From Siphonodentalium dalli (Eukaryota > Mollusca > Scaphopoda > Gadilida > Siphonodentaliidae): DNA of 64,000 nucleotides. The notes below the pieces were generated by a model that saw only the letters and a program-made list of their open reading frames with translations, was not told where the DNA came from and did not search any database. Positions 34,256 to 47,648 of the stretch are shown piece after piece (the stretch's first letter is position 1; the number at the start of each line of letters is the position of its first letter). The stretch is taken from contig CP136068.1 in NCBI GenBank assembly GCA_032622095.1, positions 124,997,989-125,061,988 on the forward strand. The letters are read 5' to 3'. A program made the position numbers and the translations under genes.

Positions 34256-35353
34256 ATGCTGTTGTTTACACCACCATCGTACACCTTGAGGACAATATAC
34301 TATTTACGCGCTGATTATGTTTGCATATGATCAAAACTATATATTTTTTTATATTCCTTCTGATGGTGGCGATTTGCTTACATGAATATTTCTGCAACGA
34401 ACACCGCCCGTGTCTTTAATTATTATAACCAATGCCGTGTACTGATATACATATACATATAGCTAACAACATTACCGACCTTATGGAGACTCTTGAAATA
34501 ATCCTACCTTAGGGAGACATCTCGATATATCATTTTCTATGCAAAGCATAGCTTCTTGGTGTGGTGTGAGCATTTGGTATTAATAAAAAAACATGTTTTA
34601 TTGCTATATTAAAGATACTGGCGGTGTTGGCGGTGTGCATGCTGTGAAAATATTCACCTCCGTTAAATGTGTTATGTAAACAAAAGCAAAAAACGTCATG
34701 TTTTCTGGGTTTTGTTTAGATCCGGATATTGTAAACATAAAGAGCGTTTTTTGTTACTACTTTCCTTATTTGGAAATAATTAAGAGACTCTTGAAATAAT
34801 CTGACCTTAATGAGACATCTCAATATATCATTTTCTATGCAGCGCGTGGCTTCTGGGTAAGGTGAGAGCATTTGTTATTAATCGAAAAAAAAAACTTCTT
34901 TTATTGCTTTTATTGCAATCATCGTACACCTTGGGGACAATATACTATTTACGCGCTGATTATGTTTGCATATGAACAAAACTGTACATATTTTAATATT
35001 CCATATTATGTGAACAAAGGAAAAAACCGTTACGTTTCCTTGCTTTTGTTTAGATCCGGATATGGTAAAAATAAAGAGCGTTATTTGTTCCTTATATGGA
35101 CATAATAAAGAGCGTTTATATAATTTTTGTGTGGTCAATCACTATACTTCCGTTGTGTTGTGTAAACAAAAACAAAACTTCTGTAATACGAACAGACTGC
35201 TGTTTACGCCACCATAGTACACATTGAGGACAATATACTATTTACGCGCTGATTATGTTTGCATACAACAAAACTATATATTTTTTAATATTCCTTCTGT
35301 TGGTTGCGATTTGAACACATATGATATTTCTGCAACGAACGCCGCCCGTGCCT
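34256..35353 (+). repeat. Array segment after the transposon insertion
   Basis: Resumes the element interrupted at 31424, with its right end at 34415 and TTAA at 34416-34419. Spacer and the two fused/deleted copies matching 17889-18652 follow (left end at 34613 after TTAA 34609-34612; last right end at 35353 with TTGA). Confidence 0.75.
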
Positions 35354-35837
35354 TTGATTATTATAACCAATGCCATGTACTGATATAGCGTTTTACAAAG
35401 ATTAAACCAGGTCCCCGCATTCGTGTATTGAGGGTTAAATTTCTCGCGTATGCTAGCATCTTATATTATATCTAGTCATGTTATTTCAAGAATGTGGCTT
35501 CAAAATATAAAGTACATATTATGTATCTCCATAACTTTGATTTTTAATATGTGTCCCCCTAATACCGCATGTAGTGGTATTTATTGCATATATCCCCCTA
35601 ATATGGTTCATGTTGTATGTAAAATGACCAAACATTAGGGAGACAGTATTAGGGGGACACTTGTTATATATTTTTAAATATTATAATAGTCGTAACAAAT
35701 GACATCATAGATGGTTTTTCGATTAATACCAAAAGCTCTCACCACACACAGAAGCTATGCGTTGTATAGAAAATGATATATCGAGATGTCTCCCTAAGGT
35801 CGGATTATTTCAACAGTCTCCCTAAGGTCGTTAGTGT

Positions 35838-35898
<61 letters not shown>
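35838..35898. repeat. (TA)n microsatellite
   Basis: Nearly pure TA run of about 60 bp, the expanded counterpart of 19131-19180. Confidence 0.9.
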
Positions 35899-35900
<2 letters not shown>

Positions 35901-35904
35901 GGTA

Positions 35905-36681
35905 TATTTGTCCTATATAGACTCGAAAACGGCTGGCTCGATTGAGCTCAAACTAAGGGTAAAATCGCACGGGAATCGTCGTCGCGGCGTTTTGGAGAAG
36001 CTATGAGCACTCATTCTCCACCCACAATAATCAAAATCACCGCCCTCGGCACTGCGGGGGTTAAGACAGTCACGCTCTTTATATTGACCAAATTTGGCGT
36101 TGTTAACCGAGTAACGCTCTTTATTGCCATCGGCGTTGCTAAACGGTCACATAAGCGTACGAAACTACGGATGCAAAACTCACCGGAACCGGAATGCATT
36201 TATCTTGATTAAAAAGGCAGAATTAACTCATTGGAAAACAACAAAATGCGTGTCGTGTGATTCTTATGTCTGTCGTTCCTAGGAACGGGGGAGATTTTCA
36301 TCGAATCATACCTATTTTAGGGATGGGGGAGAATTTCATCGGGTCAGTTTTTCCGCCCTAGGGACGGGTACCATCATTTATCTTGATTAAAAAGGCAGAA
36401 TTAACTCATTGAAAAACAACAAATTAAATTAAAACAAAAAATGCGTGTTCTGTGATTCTTATGTCTGTCGTTCCTAGGAAGGGGGGGGGGAGATTTTCAT
36501 CGGGTCAGTTTTTCCGCCCGATGTACCGTAAATCATACCTCTTTTAGGGACGGGTACCATCATTTCTCTTGATTAAAAAGGCAGAATTAACTCATTGAAA
36601 TTTAAAAAAAAAAGAAGGCAGAACTAATTTTTTTTTTAAATGTCATGTTTCTGACCAACCACGCAAGTGGCGGGCTAACCT
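35905..36681 (+). mobile_element. Helitron-like segment, duplicate
   Basis: Counterpart of 19183-19961. The right-end hairpin is CCAC-GCAA-GTGG before CTAG. The loop differs from copy 1 (GGAA) while the arms are kept; with only two copies this is weak support for a functional hairpin. Confidence 0.4.
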
Positions 36682-37339
36682 GCTAGTTTAATATATTAAT
36701 GTACAGATTTTCATTTTACTAATAAGGAATATAAAAATTGTTAGATTCTATACAATATTTTCTGCCTTCCCCTTACGATTGATGCTCTGAGTGGCCTAAC
36801 ACCCCATATTCATTAAAAATCCATATATCGCTACACCAATATGCACCAAGGTAACTTTTTTCCGATTTTTGGTGACAAAAAAATAACTATCGGGATTCTT
36901 TTCAGGAATTCAATAAATTCGGTTGAGTGAACTCATGCTATCTAATATTTCAAGTAAATATTCATGTTATCGCTGGAGGCCCTGTCTCACGTTATCTTCA
37001 AAACAATTGACATCCAAAGAACGATTATAATCCCCCCTATAGCAATGTTGGAGTTTCGCTATATTGACTTGGCTAAATTTGAGGGATGACCAAATTAAGT
37101 ATGATTACTTCCGGTATGAGGGCGCTACGATAAATACTTTAATTTTGAACTCCCGCAAAAAAACAATAATATATCTCCGATAAATACGAGATTAGCGCTT
37201 TATCTTCGAAATGTTCAAAATGGAAGACTCCATAGCTATAACTAACACAAAGATGCAAAACAGGTTGTCGAAAAGTTGGTATTTCTGAAGTTTATTTCAC
37301 CGTCAACGAAGACTGCACGAAAATAGGCAACATCAAAAT

Positions 37340-38190
37340 TGTCCGCCATTGAAACGAGGGCGAATTCGAAACAGGATAAAGAGAAGTTGGAGAAGGCATA
37401 TGAATGCAAAAGCTTCGAGGACATTAGTAAGTGTTCATCCAGTTGCATTCAACCATTACAACCAGAATTGATGATGTTGAGAAAAATGTGAAGGACTTGG
37501 TCACGAAAGTTGAAAACATTGAAAAACAATCTAATGACACTTGTGTTTCTTTGAAGACTATTGAAGAAAAATCTATGCCACAAATTGTAGATGATATGGA
37601 GAGTAAAAGTGATAAATTGGATGAATTGGCAACTTCGTGCAAGAAGAATTATCAGACAAAATTAACACTTGTTCATTTTCAAAAAACACTTGGAAGATGC
37701 CATGAAAGATCGTGTTCAAAGACAATCAGAACTTGAATTAGCTCATACAAAGTTAGACCTCTGGGGTAGGAAATGGAATCTGATATTCCGTGGTATACCT
37801 GGATCACGGAAGGAACGAGCTTTCGAAACAAGCGAAAAGGTGATGAATTCTCTTGTGTCTGACTTAGGAATTTCAGAAAACCGCACCTCGGTTATGTACT
37901 TTGCAGCTTGTCATCGTCTGCCCACAGGTGACGATTCGTGCCCAGATGTCATTGTTCGATTGGTGTCCCTACACGATAGAGATTGTATTCTTGACACTGC
38001 GAAAAGGTTGAAACCTGGTTCAAATTATGGTGTGTCGATTGATCTTCCACCTACACTTTCAAAACTGAGGGGAAAACTCCCGAAAGAGAGGGCTGAACTT
38101 TCTCCAGCTGAGAAGAAGAAGACAAAACTTGTATATCTCAAGAAGGAGCCGTTCTTGAAGTTAGGATTAAAGAAACCAGTGGCAGACTGA
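37340..38190 (+). pseudogene. LINE ORF1, copy 2, broken
   Basis: The Met codon used in copy 1 (20610) is TTG here. A 1-bp loss near 37434 and a deletion of about 11 bp after DELAT (about 37633) break the coiled-coil region. The RRM part is better preserved than in copy 1, with the intact reading LDLWGRKWNLIFRGIPGS (about 37750-37805) through to the stop at 38188-38190. Confidence 0.75.
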
Positions 38191-38789
38191 ACTGCGTATG
38201 AACAGATGAATTGTTTAAATTAACAATGTGAATATAAAGACTTGTTCTTTTTTACAATTTTTATTTTGTATAATTGCAGAAATTGCTGGTTTTACATTAC
38301 GATTGGTGATGGATGCAGTGGGGCATGGTTGTTAGGAATATCACAAGAGCTATGCTCGAGTGGTGTTAACTTGCATCCAGATCTACTGCAGAAATTTTAA
38401 AACCAATCCCAACGGGGTGACTCTTATTAATTATTAAACATCTCGTTTTTTTCATTAATGCCTTGTTAAAGGGCCTTCTATATATTTATCATATTCAGAT
38501 TAAAATGTATGCATTTGAAAGTAATTATTCCTCCTGAAATGATATTTCCAATTTAATAATGGAGAGAAAATATGAGACTTACCGACAAAGGGAGCTCAAA
38601 TTTGTTATTGTTATAAACATAATGCAGATGTGCATAAATATAACAACATTATTTCCAAATTTGTGTAAAAAAAAAAACAACTCAGGATGTCATTTTTTAT
38701 TTTTATAAAAAAATTACTGATCACAATTATACCATACAGGTATATGATTTCATTAAGTTCATTTATACCAGAATAAAGTTCTTGGTGAA

Positions 38790-39283
38790 AGGCACGTGAG
38801 GCCTTAGTTGTCGAAAATATTCATATTTGTTCCAATCGCCGTAAACAGAAAAACATTAAAACGCATACAGTTTCGTTCATATATACCATGACCATCGCGT
38901 AAGAATCATGCTATCATAAAGATTTACTATATTTTACCTAAGCAATAGCCTGATTGTGTTACAGGAGACAGTACAATGCTGCTGGCTAATCACACACAAA
39001 TGGCATAAGCGCTCTGTATTCGTTCCATATCAGGAATTCACCAACAAAGAACGCTCTTTATGTTTACCATCATAATATAAACAAACACCAGAAAAGTAAC
39101 GTTTTATGCGTTTGTTTACATAACAATGGTCAAATATATGACAATAACATACTGTTTATGCGATATTTCTTATTTGTATACGGACAAAGTCTGTCTACAT
39201 TTTGTTGTTCTTTCTGTTTGTGGCGGCTTTTGACGGGTGGAAATATTTTCACAGGATACCCACCGCCAAGGCCAACCGTACCT
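38790..39283 (-). mobile_element. Miniature TTAA element, family 2, duplicate
   Basis: Counterpart of 22061-22554. The left target has mutated to TGAA; the right TTAA is at 39284-39287. The right end GGCCAACCGTACCT is closer to the family consensus than copy 1's GAACCT. Confidence 0.8.
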
Positions 39284-39322
39284 TTAATCAAAACAGGATA
39301 AATAAAATTTTAATTTGTACTA

Positions 39323-42300
39323 ATGGCTAATAACAACATCGGAGCATTGAACTGTCGAGGGTTTGCATCGGATCAACTAAAACGGAGGGACTTGTTTAAC
39401 AGATGTAGGACAAAATTTGACATTTCATTACTCATTGATACACATTCTAGCAAAGAAACTGATAATAAATGGCATGCTGAATGGGGTTATGAAGCTTTCT
39501 TTTCTTCTTTATCCAGTTCCAAAAGAGGCGTAGCTATAATGTTTCGAAACACATTGCAGTACAAAATTCATGAACAAATAATAGATCCCAAAGGTAATTT
39601 CATAATTTTAGATATCTCCATACAAAACCAAAGACTCAGTCTATGTGTCCTTTATGGTCCCAATGACGACAAACCGTAATTTTTTGATGATATCTTTTCT
39701 AAACTAGAAGATATGGCAAATACTTCAATATTGATTGCTGGAGACTGGAATGTACCTCAAGATTACTCTATTGACACTGTAAATTATAAACAAAAAAATA
39801 ATACAAATTCAAATGAGAAAATCAAATTCTGGTAAAACAGAATGGACTTGTACGATGTTTGGAGGCTTCATAACCCTAGCTCTCAGAGGTATACGTGGAG
39901 ATGTACAGGAAGTAAAATGGCTCGTCTTGACTACTTTCTGGCCTCTTCAGACCTTCAGCCGTTCATCGCCAAATCAGATATATTGCTTAGTTATAAATCT
40001 GATCATAGTCCAGTTAGTCTGAATTTAAAGTTTGTTTGTCATCCTAGAGGAAGAGGTACATGGAAATTTAACAATAGTTTATTGAGAGACCGAGAATATG
40101 CTGAATTGGTGGAAAAAACAATATCGGATGTTGTTGATCAATATAGCAGTCAACAAGAAGCAGTCAACCAAAAAACAGATTCTGACTCCTTTAATATTAA
40201 CGACCAATTATTTTGGGAAACTTTGAAAGTTATGATTAGGGGCGAGACTATAGCATACTCTTCTAAATAAAATAAAAACGAGACAAGACTGAAACAGAAT
40301 TGGAAGCAAACCTCTTATACCTTTATGAAAAGTTAGATGCCGGTGATATGTCTATAACACAGGAGATAGAACATGTAAAAAAGAATTAAGTACACAAAGA
40401 GATAAAAGAATACAAGGAATAATTATACGCACTAAAGCAAAATGGAAAATTGAAGGCGAGAAATCAACCAAATATATTTGTAATCTAGAAAAAAGAAGTT
40501 ACACCGAGAAAACAATTCCTAGTTTAATTACAAGTGATGGATCGGAAACTCATGAGTTCCCAGAAATACTTTATGAACAACATCAATTTTATAAAGATTT
40601 ATATAGTTCAAAAATTACCTCAAAATACTGAAATTGAAGATGAAATGTTTCGGGATAAAAATAATCCATTCCATTTTTTAGAAACAGAGGAGTCAGAATC
40701 TATGGAAGGGTGTTTAAGTGAATATGAATGTAACACAGCTCTGAAAAATATGAAAAATGATAAATCCCCTGGCTCAGATGGATATACAGTTGAATTTTAC
40801 AAATTCTTTTGGAAAGACCTTGGACAATTTGTGATTAACTCACTCAATTATGGCTTTAAGTCACAAAAGCTCTCAGTAACACAACGATGTGACATTATAA
40901 CTTGTATTCCGAAACCAAATAAACCTAGAAACTACATAACAAATTGGAGACCTATTTCACTACTCAATGTTGATGCTAAACTAGGAACTTCGGTTATTGC
41001 AAACCGTATAAAGAAATATCTACCAAATTTAATTTATGACACACAGTTAGGATTTTTATCGGGTCGTTGCATTGGAGAATCTACAAGAGTTGTCTTTGAT
41101 CTATTAAAAAATGTGATGAAACTAATATTCCAGGCATTCTTACTTTATTGGACTTTGAAAAAGCTTTCGATTCTTTAGAATGGTGTTTTCTAGAAAAATG
41201 TCTTACATTTTTCAACTTTGGCCCTGATATAATAAAATGGATAAAGACATTCTATAATGATATCTTTAGCTATATAATTATAATGGAAATCTGTCTGACA
41301 AAATTGATATTGGTAGAGGTGTCCGTCAAGGAGTTCCATTATCTCCTTATCTATTCATTCTAGCAGTTGAAATTCTTAGTTCAGCTATAAAATATAATCC
41401 AGATATTAATGGAATAAAAATTAACGATTCAGAATTTATCATAACTCAATATGCAGATGACCTAAGCCTCTTTCTCCAGGATGACTCACACTCTTTGAAT
41501 ACAGCACTCAAATTAATTAATACTTTCGCAAAAATGTCATGTGGATTGGATCCAAACGGGGCTGTGGTGTGGAATTGATCACTGATGAGCGAATATTGTG
41601 GAATCACAATAATGCAGTAACTATATTAGACATCAATCAACCTTTTCAATGACAACTATATTAAAAAGAATTTTATTGATAAAGTTAAAAAGATAGAAAA
41701 GTTATTAAATGATTGGTCATTTAGACAGCTCAGTCTCATTGGAAAAACAACAGTTATCAAAACATTAGCACTCCCTATCATAACACACACTGTTTAACTG
41801 TTCTCCCCTCAACCTCACAAGATATAAAGGACATGATCCAAAAGGTGTTTTATAACTTCCTTTGGTCTGGAAAAAATGACAAGATTAAACGCAATGTAAT
41901 TATTAACCAAATAGAATTGGGTGGTTTGAAATTTTCCCATCTTGATTCATATGATAAAGCATTAAAACTATCACGGGTAAAGAAAATGCTTGACCCTTTA
42001 TTAACAACTGGATGGAAAACTATGATACTTGATGAATTGGAACCATATGGAGGGAATAAAGTTTGGCACTTGAAAAAAGGACTGGAAACAGTTAGCTTAA
42101 AAGTCAACTATTTCTGGAAAAGTGTGCTACAATCATGGTCTTTATTAGACCATAAATCCACCACAGCCCTGATGACATATTGTCACAACCATTACATTTG
42201 AATGGAAACATTATTGTTGATGGTAAAAAAATTATGAATAAAAGCTGGATCCATCATGGAATATATTTCATAAATGATTTGATAAATGACTATGACTTTC

Positions 42301-43097
42301 TGGACTATGATTCATTCTGTGTTAATTATGATATTCACACACCATTCACTACATATCATGGGTTGATAAGCGCTCTTCCATCTTCATGGAAGACTTATGT
42401 GAAAGATAATAGAAAATTGAGCTTGGTCACTACGAAATCTATTGAGACTGTACAAAATACAATTAAAATATGTAAAACTTTTTATCCAATTTTCATAGAA
42501 AATATTGCCATAACACCTCAATTGACACAGAATCAATGGGAGAAACGTCTTAATACATCAATTTGAGATAAAGATTGGCGAATCATCTATTCAATGCCAT
42601 ATAAAATAACAGATGACACAGGATTGCAAACTTTCCAATATAAAATTACCCAGGATATACTCTATACCAACTCAAAACTTTTCAAATGCAAATTATCTGA
42701 AACTGAACTTTGTGGGTTTTGTGGGAATGAAAAAGAAACAGTCTTGCATATCGTTTTTGAATGTTCAGTCTCAAAGACCTTACTCCTTCAATTTAAAGAT
42801 AATCTCAGAAGTAAATGCAATATCACTCTGGAACTTACCCCAGAATATATTATACTTGGATTGATGAACAACACCTCTACTCTAAATATACTTAATATAT
42901 GTATACTCTTATACAAGAGATACATATACTCTTGTAAAATGAGAAATAATGAACCTTGCATTCAAGGATTAGTTCAGTCAATCAAATATTACAAAAACAT
43001 TGAGACTTTCATTCCATCTAATTCCAATTCATTAAAAGTGATTAGATTCAGAGAACGGTGGGACGAATTGAAAAATTTCTTTGAAACAACAACTTAA
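39323..43097 (+). pseudogene. LINE ORF2, copy 2, broken
   Basis: Same domain order as 22594-26360. The catalytic motif is YADD (41450-41461) instead of YSDD. Private changes include a 1-bp loss at about 41109 that shifts the frame before the LDFEKAFDS block, a frame change in the KRIK region near 40380, a loss near 41635 and a TGA at about 42564 (CDKDW in copy 1). The Cys/His knuckle near 42711-42765 is intact. Confidence 0.85.
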
Positions 43098-43313
43098 TTA
43101 TTTTCAATCATTTATCACAAATAACCTTCAAAACTTCACCTACATATCTCAACATCATTCCTTTTGACAACCACATATTATAAGGAAACAAAATATATAA
43201 TTAACAAGAACCTGATTAATACTTATTATATAAATTATACATGTTTTTATGTACACTGTAGTTGATATGCTATATTTTGTGACCTAAATAAAAATTATTA
43301 AAATAAAAAAAAT

Positions 43314-45792
43314 TAATTATGATCCCAAGTCAAGTCCATCCCAATTATGTCATATCTAACTGATCATTTGCGTTCAAAGTAATTATCAAAATAGTGATCG
43401 AATAGAACGGAGCCCACGACAACTCAGTACATTAGTATAGTTATCTGGCGAAGGGATATGAAACATGAGGGAATTGTGAAAGTGTATAAAAAACTTATTG
43501 AAATAGATGAAAGAATTGTTTGGTCACATAATATCACAGATGTCACATAATACCCCAGATTTATGAAAGTATAACTAACGTTTTGTTTATTAACATGTAA
43601 ACTTGGAACTATAGTTTGCCATGGAATGATTAATACTGGTGTTACTGTAAAGCGACATTGTAGTCCCTACTGTTGGTATATCACTTACCCGTTAAAATTC
43701 AAATTCTTTAATGGTAAAAAAATCAAACATTTGGTTATAACCAAGAATGACAAACAGAAAAAAGCAAATGCCATAAGCAACACCCAATAGTGGCGATTAA
43801 CAGCTTTCTTCACAATGATCGTTAATACTATAGTAGAGTATCATGGTATGATAATGGTATAAAACCACTACACTAAATGGACTATACGAATATCTTGTCG
43901 ATAGATGAAAGGACGTACATGTATATTGTACTTGGCATATGAGGGTGTTACCCCCCCGTCTTTTGGTACACATGCTTCACAACCTCTGTTAACTGGTACT
44001 CGGGGTTCACATGCCCATTTTAACCGGTATTCAGGACTCAACAACAAAGCTGGTACGCAGATTGTATAGAACCATTTGTTAAAAATTAGATTGCTTCTCA
44101 GCCAAATGGCATATAATGATGTAATTCAGTATCATACATCTTGATATGTTGAAAGTATGGCCATTACATCAACAAATGTGTGAAAATTATCATATTATTG
44201 TGGATAACTAATGCTTGTATTCGGAGCATGGTATTACAGAACAGTTACATCGATTGTTTTTCTGAATGGATTTTGAAGTTCTTGTCAATTATTCAAGAGA
44301 GGTATAATTATACACACAAATCTGTCTTTTTGTCCTTGTTCGGTGTATATAGCTCACCTGGACAATTAATGAATGGTGTTTTTCGACCAAATGTCTCAGA
44401 AAGACGCATGGAAGTAATAACAAAAAATACAACTACAAATTTGAACACGATGTTTTGGGTCCCAAAAAAACAACAACAAAAAACAACCCCTTTGCATGGA
44501 AAAGAAAAGAGCATTCCGTGTTAGACTATTCCTGATATGGTAGCAATAAAGAAGGTTTATTTCACCTCTGTGCGAAAATTGAAAACAGCTGGAAAGTGGC
44601 TGTGACCATGGCAAGTATTTTACTGAGAATATGAAGCTGGTACATCAATATTTCGTGTATATGTAAACCTATCTTATACCTCCTCCCATATTACTTATAC
44701 ACACGTTGAAGCTTGAATGAGCCAAGTCCGTTTAAAGAAATTATTCGGGAATGATATCTTCGTGACAAAAGTATCGCCAGCAAATATTAACTGTTGGAAA
44801 TCCCCCAGGTGTAACTGCTTCAATCAGTTGAGGATAATTTATGAATTAATGATAGGCTACCTCCAGGTGATGGAATTCTGCGTCAGAGGCAGAACACATT
44901 ACAGTAGTTTGGTGACGACATAAACTAAATATGAGATATAAATGACTTTCATCATGTCTATGCGTGGCGTATCCATAATCCCATGTGGTGTATCTGAAGT
45001 GATGGATTCAAAACGATTGTGTCAAATACTTTCATCAGATATATATTATTCAGAAGAAAAAAAATATTTCTACACACAGAACAGTTTCAGTTCGCAGTTT
45101 TTGGACATTAAGCTTAATGTCATGAGGTTGAAAAAGCATTAATCCGTTCAACCAAAAAGGGCACCCCTAATTAATAATATAGAATCCCTGTGCTCATTAT
45201 GATGTCTGAGTGAACGAATCACATCTGACGTTCAGTGATCCGCTTATTCTAGATTGGTTTTGATGCGGAAACTTATCCTCATGCAAATAGGTTCATATTG
45301 TCCTAAATATTCACATATGTTCATATTGGACTTATTTGATTCTAAAATCAGCCGATAGTGTAGTTATACCCGTTGTTCAGTGCTATGGCGCGGACCACAA
45401 TGAAAACACAACACAAAGAGCGTAAGGATGATTTAAGTTCATAGAGAGTGTAAACAAATAAATAATGCAGATATGGGCTTATTTGTGTTTTTGAAAAAAA
45501 TATTCAATGTGAGCTTATTTTTAGGAGAACAGGCTGCTGCATTTGTATCCAATTCTGGGATAAATATTCACGAATGCACTTGTGTTCATAATTTGATAAA
45601 ATTATATTGGGTCACAACTCACTCAGACTGTTCTCATGAAAATAACAAGAATACCTGCAGTGTTTCTTTGAATACCGAAATATCTAATTAGTGTCTGGAA
45701 AGAAATATCGATTGGAAGATGCGACTGAAAATTTGATATTTCTTTCCACACACGAATGAGACGTATCAAATATTCGAACAAAAAACTGTTGA
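43314..45792. other. Gene-free stretch with empty TTAA site
   Basis: Counterpart of 26612-29520. At 44365-44368 a single TTAA stands where copy 1 carries the 433-bp element. No gene recognised. Confidence 0.45.
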
Positions 45793-46880
45793 TAGGATAG
45801 TGGACAGTGTACAGGCACAGATAGGATAGTGGACAGTGTACATGCACATATAGGATAGTGGACAGTGTACAGGCACATATAGGATAGTGGACAGTGTACA
45901 TGCACAGATAGGATAGTGGACAGTGTACATGCACAGATAGGATAGTGTACATGCACAGATAGGACAGTGGACAGTGTAGATGCACAGATATGATAGTGGA
46001 CAGTGTACATGCACATATAGGATAGTGGACAGTGTACAGGCACAAATAGGATAGTGGACAGTGTACAGGCACAGATATGATAGTGGACAGTGTACATGCA
46101 CAGATAGGATAGTGGACAGTGTACAGGCACAGGTATGATAGTGGACAGTGTACAGGCACAGATAGGATAGTGGACAGTGTACAGGCAGATAGGATAGTGG
46201 ACAGTGTACAGGCACAGATAGGATAGTGGACAGTGTACATGCACAGATAGGATAGTGGACAGTGTACATGCACTGATATGATAGTGGACAGTGTACAGGC
46301 ACATATAGGATAGTGGACAGTGTGCATGCACAGATAGGATAGTGGACAGTGTACATATAGGATAGTGGATAGTGTACAGGCACAGATAGGATAGTGGACA
46401 GTGTACAGGCACAGATAGGATAGTGGACAGTGTACAGGCACAGATAGGATAGTGGACAGTGTACATGCACAGATAGGATAGTGGACAGTGTACAGGCACA
46501 TATAGTTTAGTGGACAGTGTACATGCACAGATAGGATAGTGGACAGTGTACAGGCACAGATAGGATAGTGGACAGTGTACAGGCACAGATAGGATAGTGG
46601 ACAGTGTACAGGCACAGATAGGATAGTGGACAGTGTACATGCACAGATAGGATAGTGGACAGTGTACAGGCACATATAGTTTAGTGGACAGTGTACATGC
46701 ACAGATAGGATAGTGGACAGTGTACAGGCACAGATAGGATAGTGGATAGTGTACAGGCACAGATAGGATAGTGGACAGTGTACAGGCACAGATAGGATAG
46801 TGGACAGTGTACATGCACAGATAGGATAGTGGACAGTGTACAGGCACAGATAGGATAGTGGACAGTGTACATGCACAGAT
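45793..46880. repeat. 29-bp minisatellite, about 37 units
   Basis: Same unit as 29521-30265 with about 12 more units, apparently by local re-duplication: two variant blocks ending in TATAGTTTAGTGG (about 46500 and 46675) repeat. Minus frames are open for up to about 447 codons for the same arithmetic reason as in copy 1. Confidence 0.95.
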
Positions 46881-47122
46881 CATTCGGTCTACTTGGAGCA
46901 GGTCTGTTCCTGTAGTGTTAGTTTCAAGTCGATAGATACGGCTATCTACGGTACAGCAATTTCCCGCTATTTTATTGGTAAACATATAATACAAGCTCAT
47001 ATATCTTTTTTGTCGCTCGATATGCACCTAAACCGACTTAGCTCTTTAAAGTGACTTTCTCATGTGTTTAATATGTGGCCCGCACATAGCCAAATTAGAA
47101 TCAGTAACTTAACTAACTTTTC

Positions 47123-47165
47123 TTAGTCATTCTGACTAATTTACAATATTAGTCATTATGACTAA
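47123..47165. repeat. Two 17-bp palindromes TTAGTCA-N3-TGACTAA
   Basis: At 47123-47139 (N3 = TTC) and 47149-47165 (N3 = TTA), 26 bp apart. The whole segment of about 80 bp recurs at about 51045-51120. Confidence 0.8.
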
Positions 47166-47548
47166 TTCATAGCTTATTAACAATGACTGATATGCTACAG
47201 TGTGTGCCGATGGATTCAAATTTGAAATCCAAGATGGCTGCTGGCGGCCATGTTTTTCAACGAATTTCGGAACTAATCGATAGCTCCCATCTAGAGGTCA
47301 CCCCGAAGATCCGTATGAAAAACGATCACGAATCGAAAGATCACAAATTCTAGTGACGGAGTACCCAATTCGTAATTTTGTACAGAGGCTATGATTTACG
47401 CAACAAAACCTGATCTATATACATGTATAAGAGCTAAGCGTGAACGTTAAGTCAGTTTCGATGCGCGCAGTCGCAACTTTTGCGACTACCAACTTGCTCC
47501 CAACAGAAAGAAGTGCCACAATTTTAACACATACATAGAGGACCTCCA

Positions 47549-47648
47549 ACGAGTTATCTTTGGATATAAGATTTTATGAAACGAGTTTGATAAATTTTAT
47601 TCACAACGAGTCGAGTTTCATAAAATCTTATATCCCAACATAACGAGC
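47549..47648. repeat. Long hairpin with perfect 21-bp core arms
   Basis: Left core arm at 47562-47582 (GGATATAAGATTTTATGAAA, then C) pairs perfectly with 47615-47635 across a 32-nt loop. Pairing continues outward with a few mismatches to about 47549 and 47648. The loop has its own GAGTTTGATAAA/GAGTCGAG asymmetry. It could be a small inverted-repeat element or a structured transcript. Confidence 0.75.

Larger units (their letters stand above)
37150..43313 (+). mobile_element. Dead Tx1/L1-like LINE, copy 2
   Basis: Counterpart of 20400-26611. It shares the ORF2 stops at the DDKP position, before MDLYDVW and at YSSK, and adds private lesions. It ends in an A-rich tail (about 43298-43313). Confidence 0.85.
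30810..46880. repeat. Large duplication, copy 2
   Basis: Second copy of the segment at 16930-30265, same orientation. It is about 2.8 kb longer mainly because of the transposon at 31425-34255. It differs otherwise by a longer TA run, a longer minisatellite, lack of the 27659-28091 element and scattered substitutions and indels. Confidence 0.85.
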
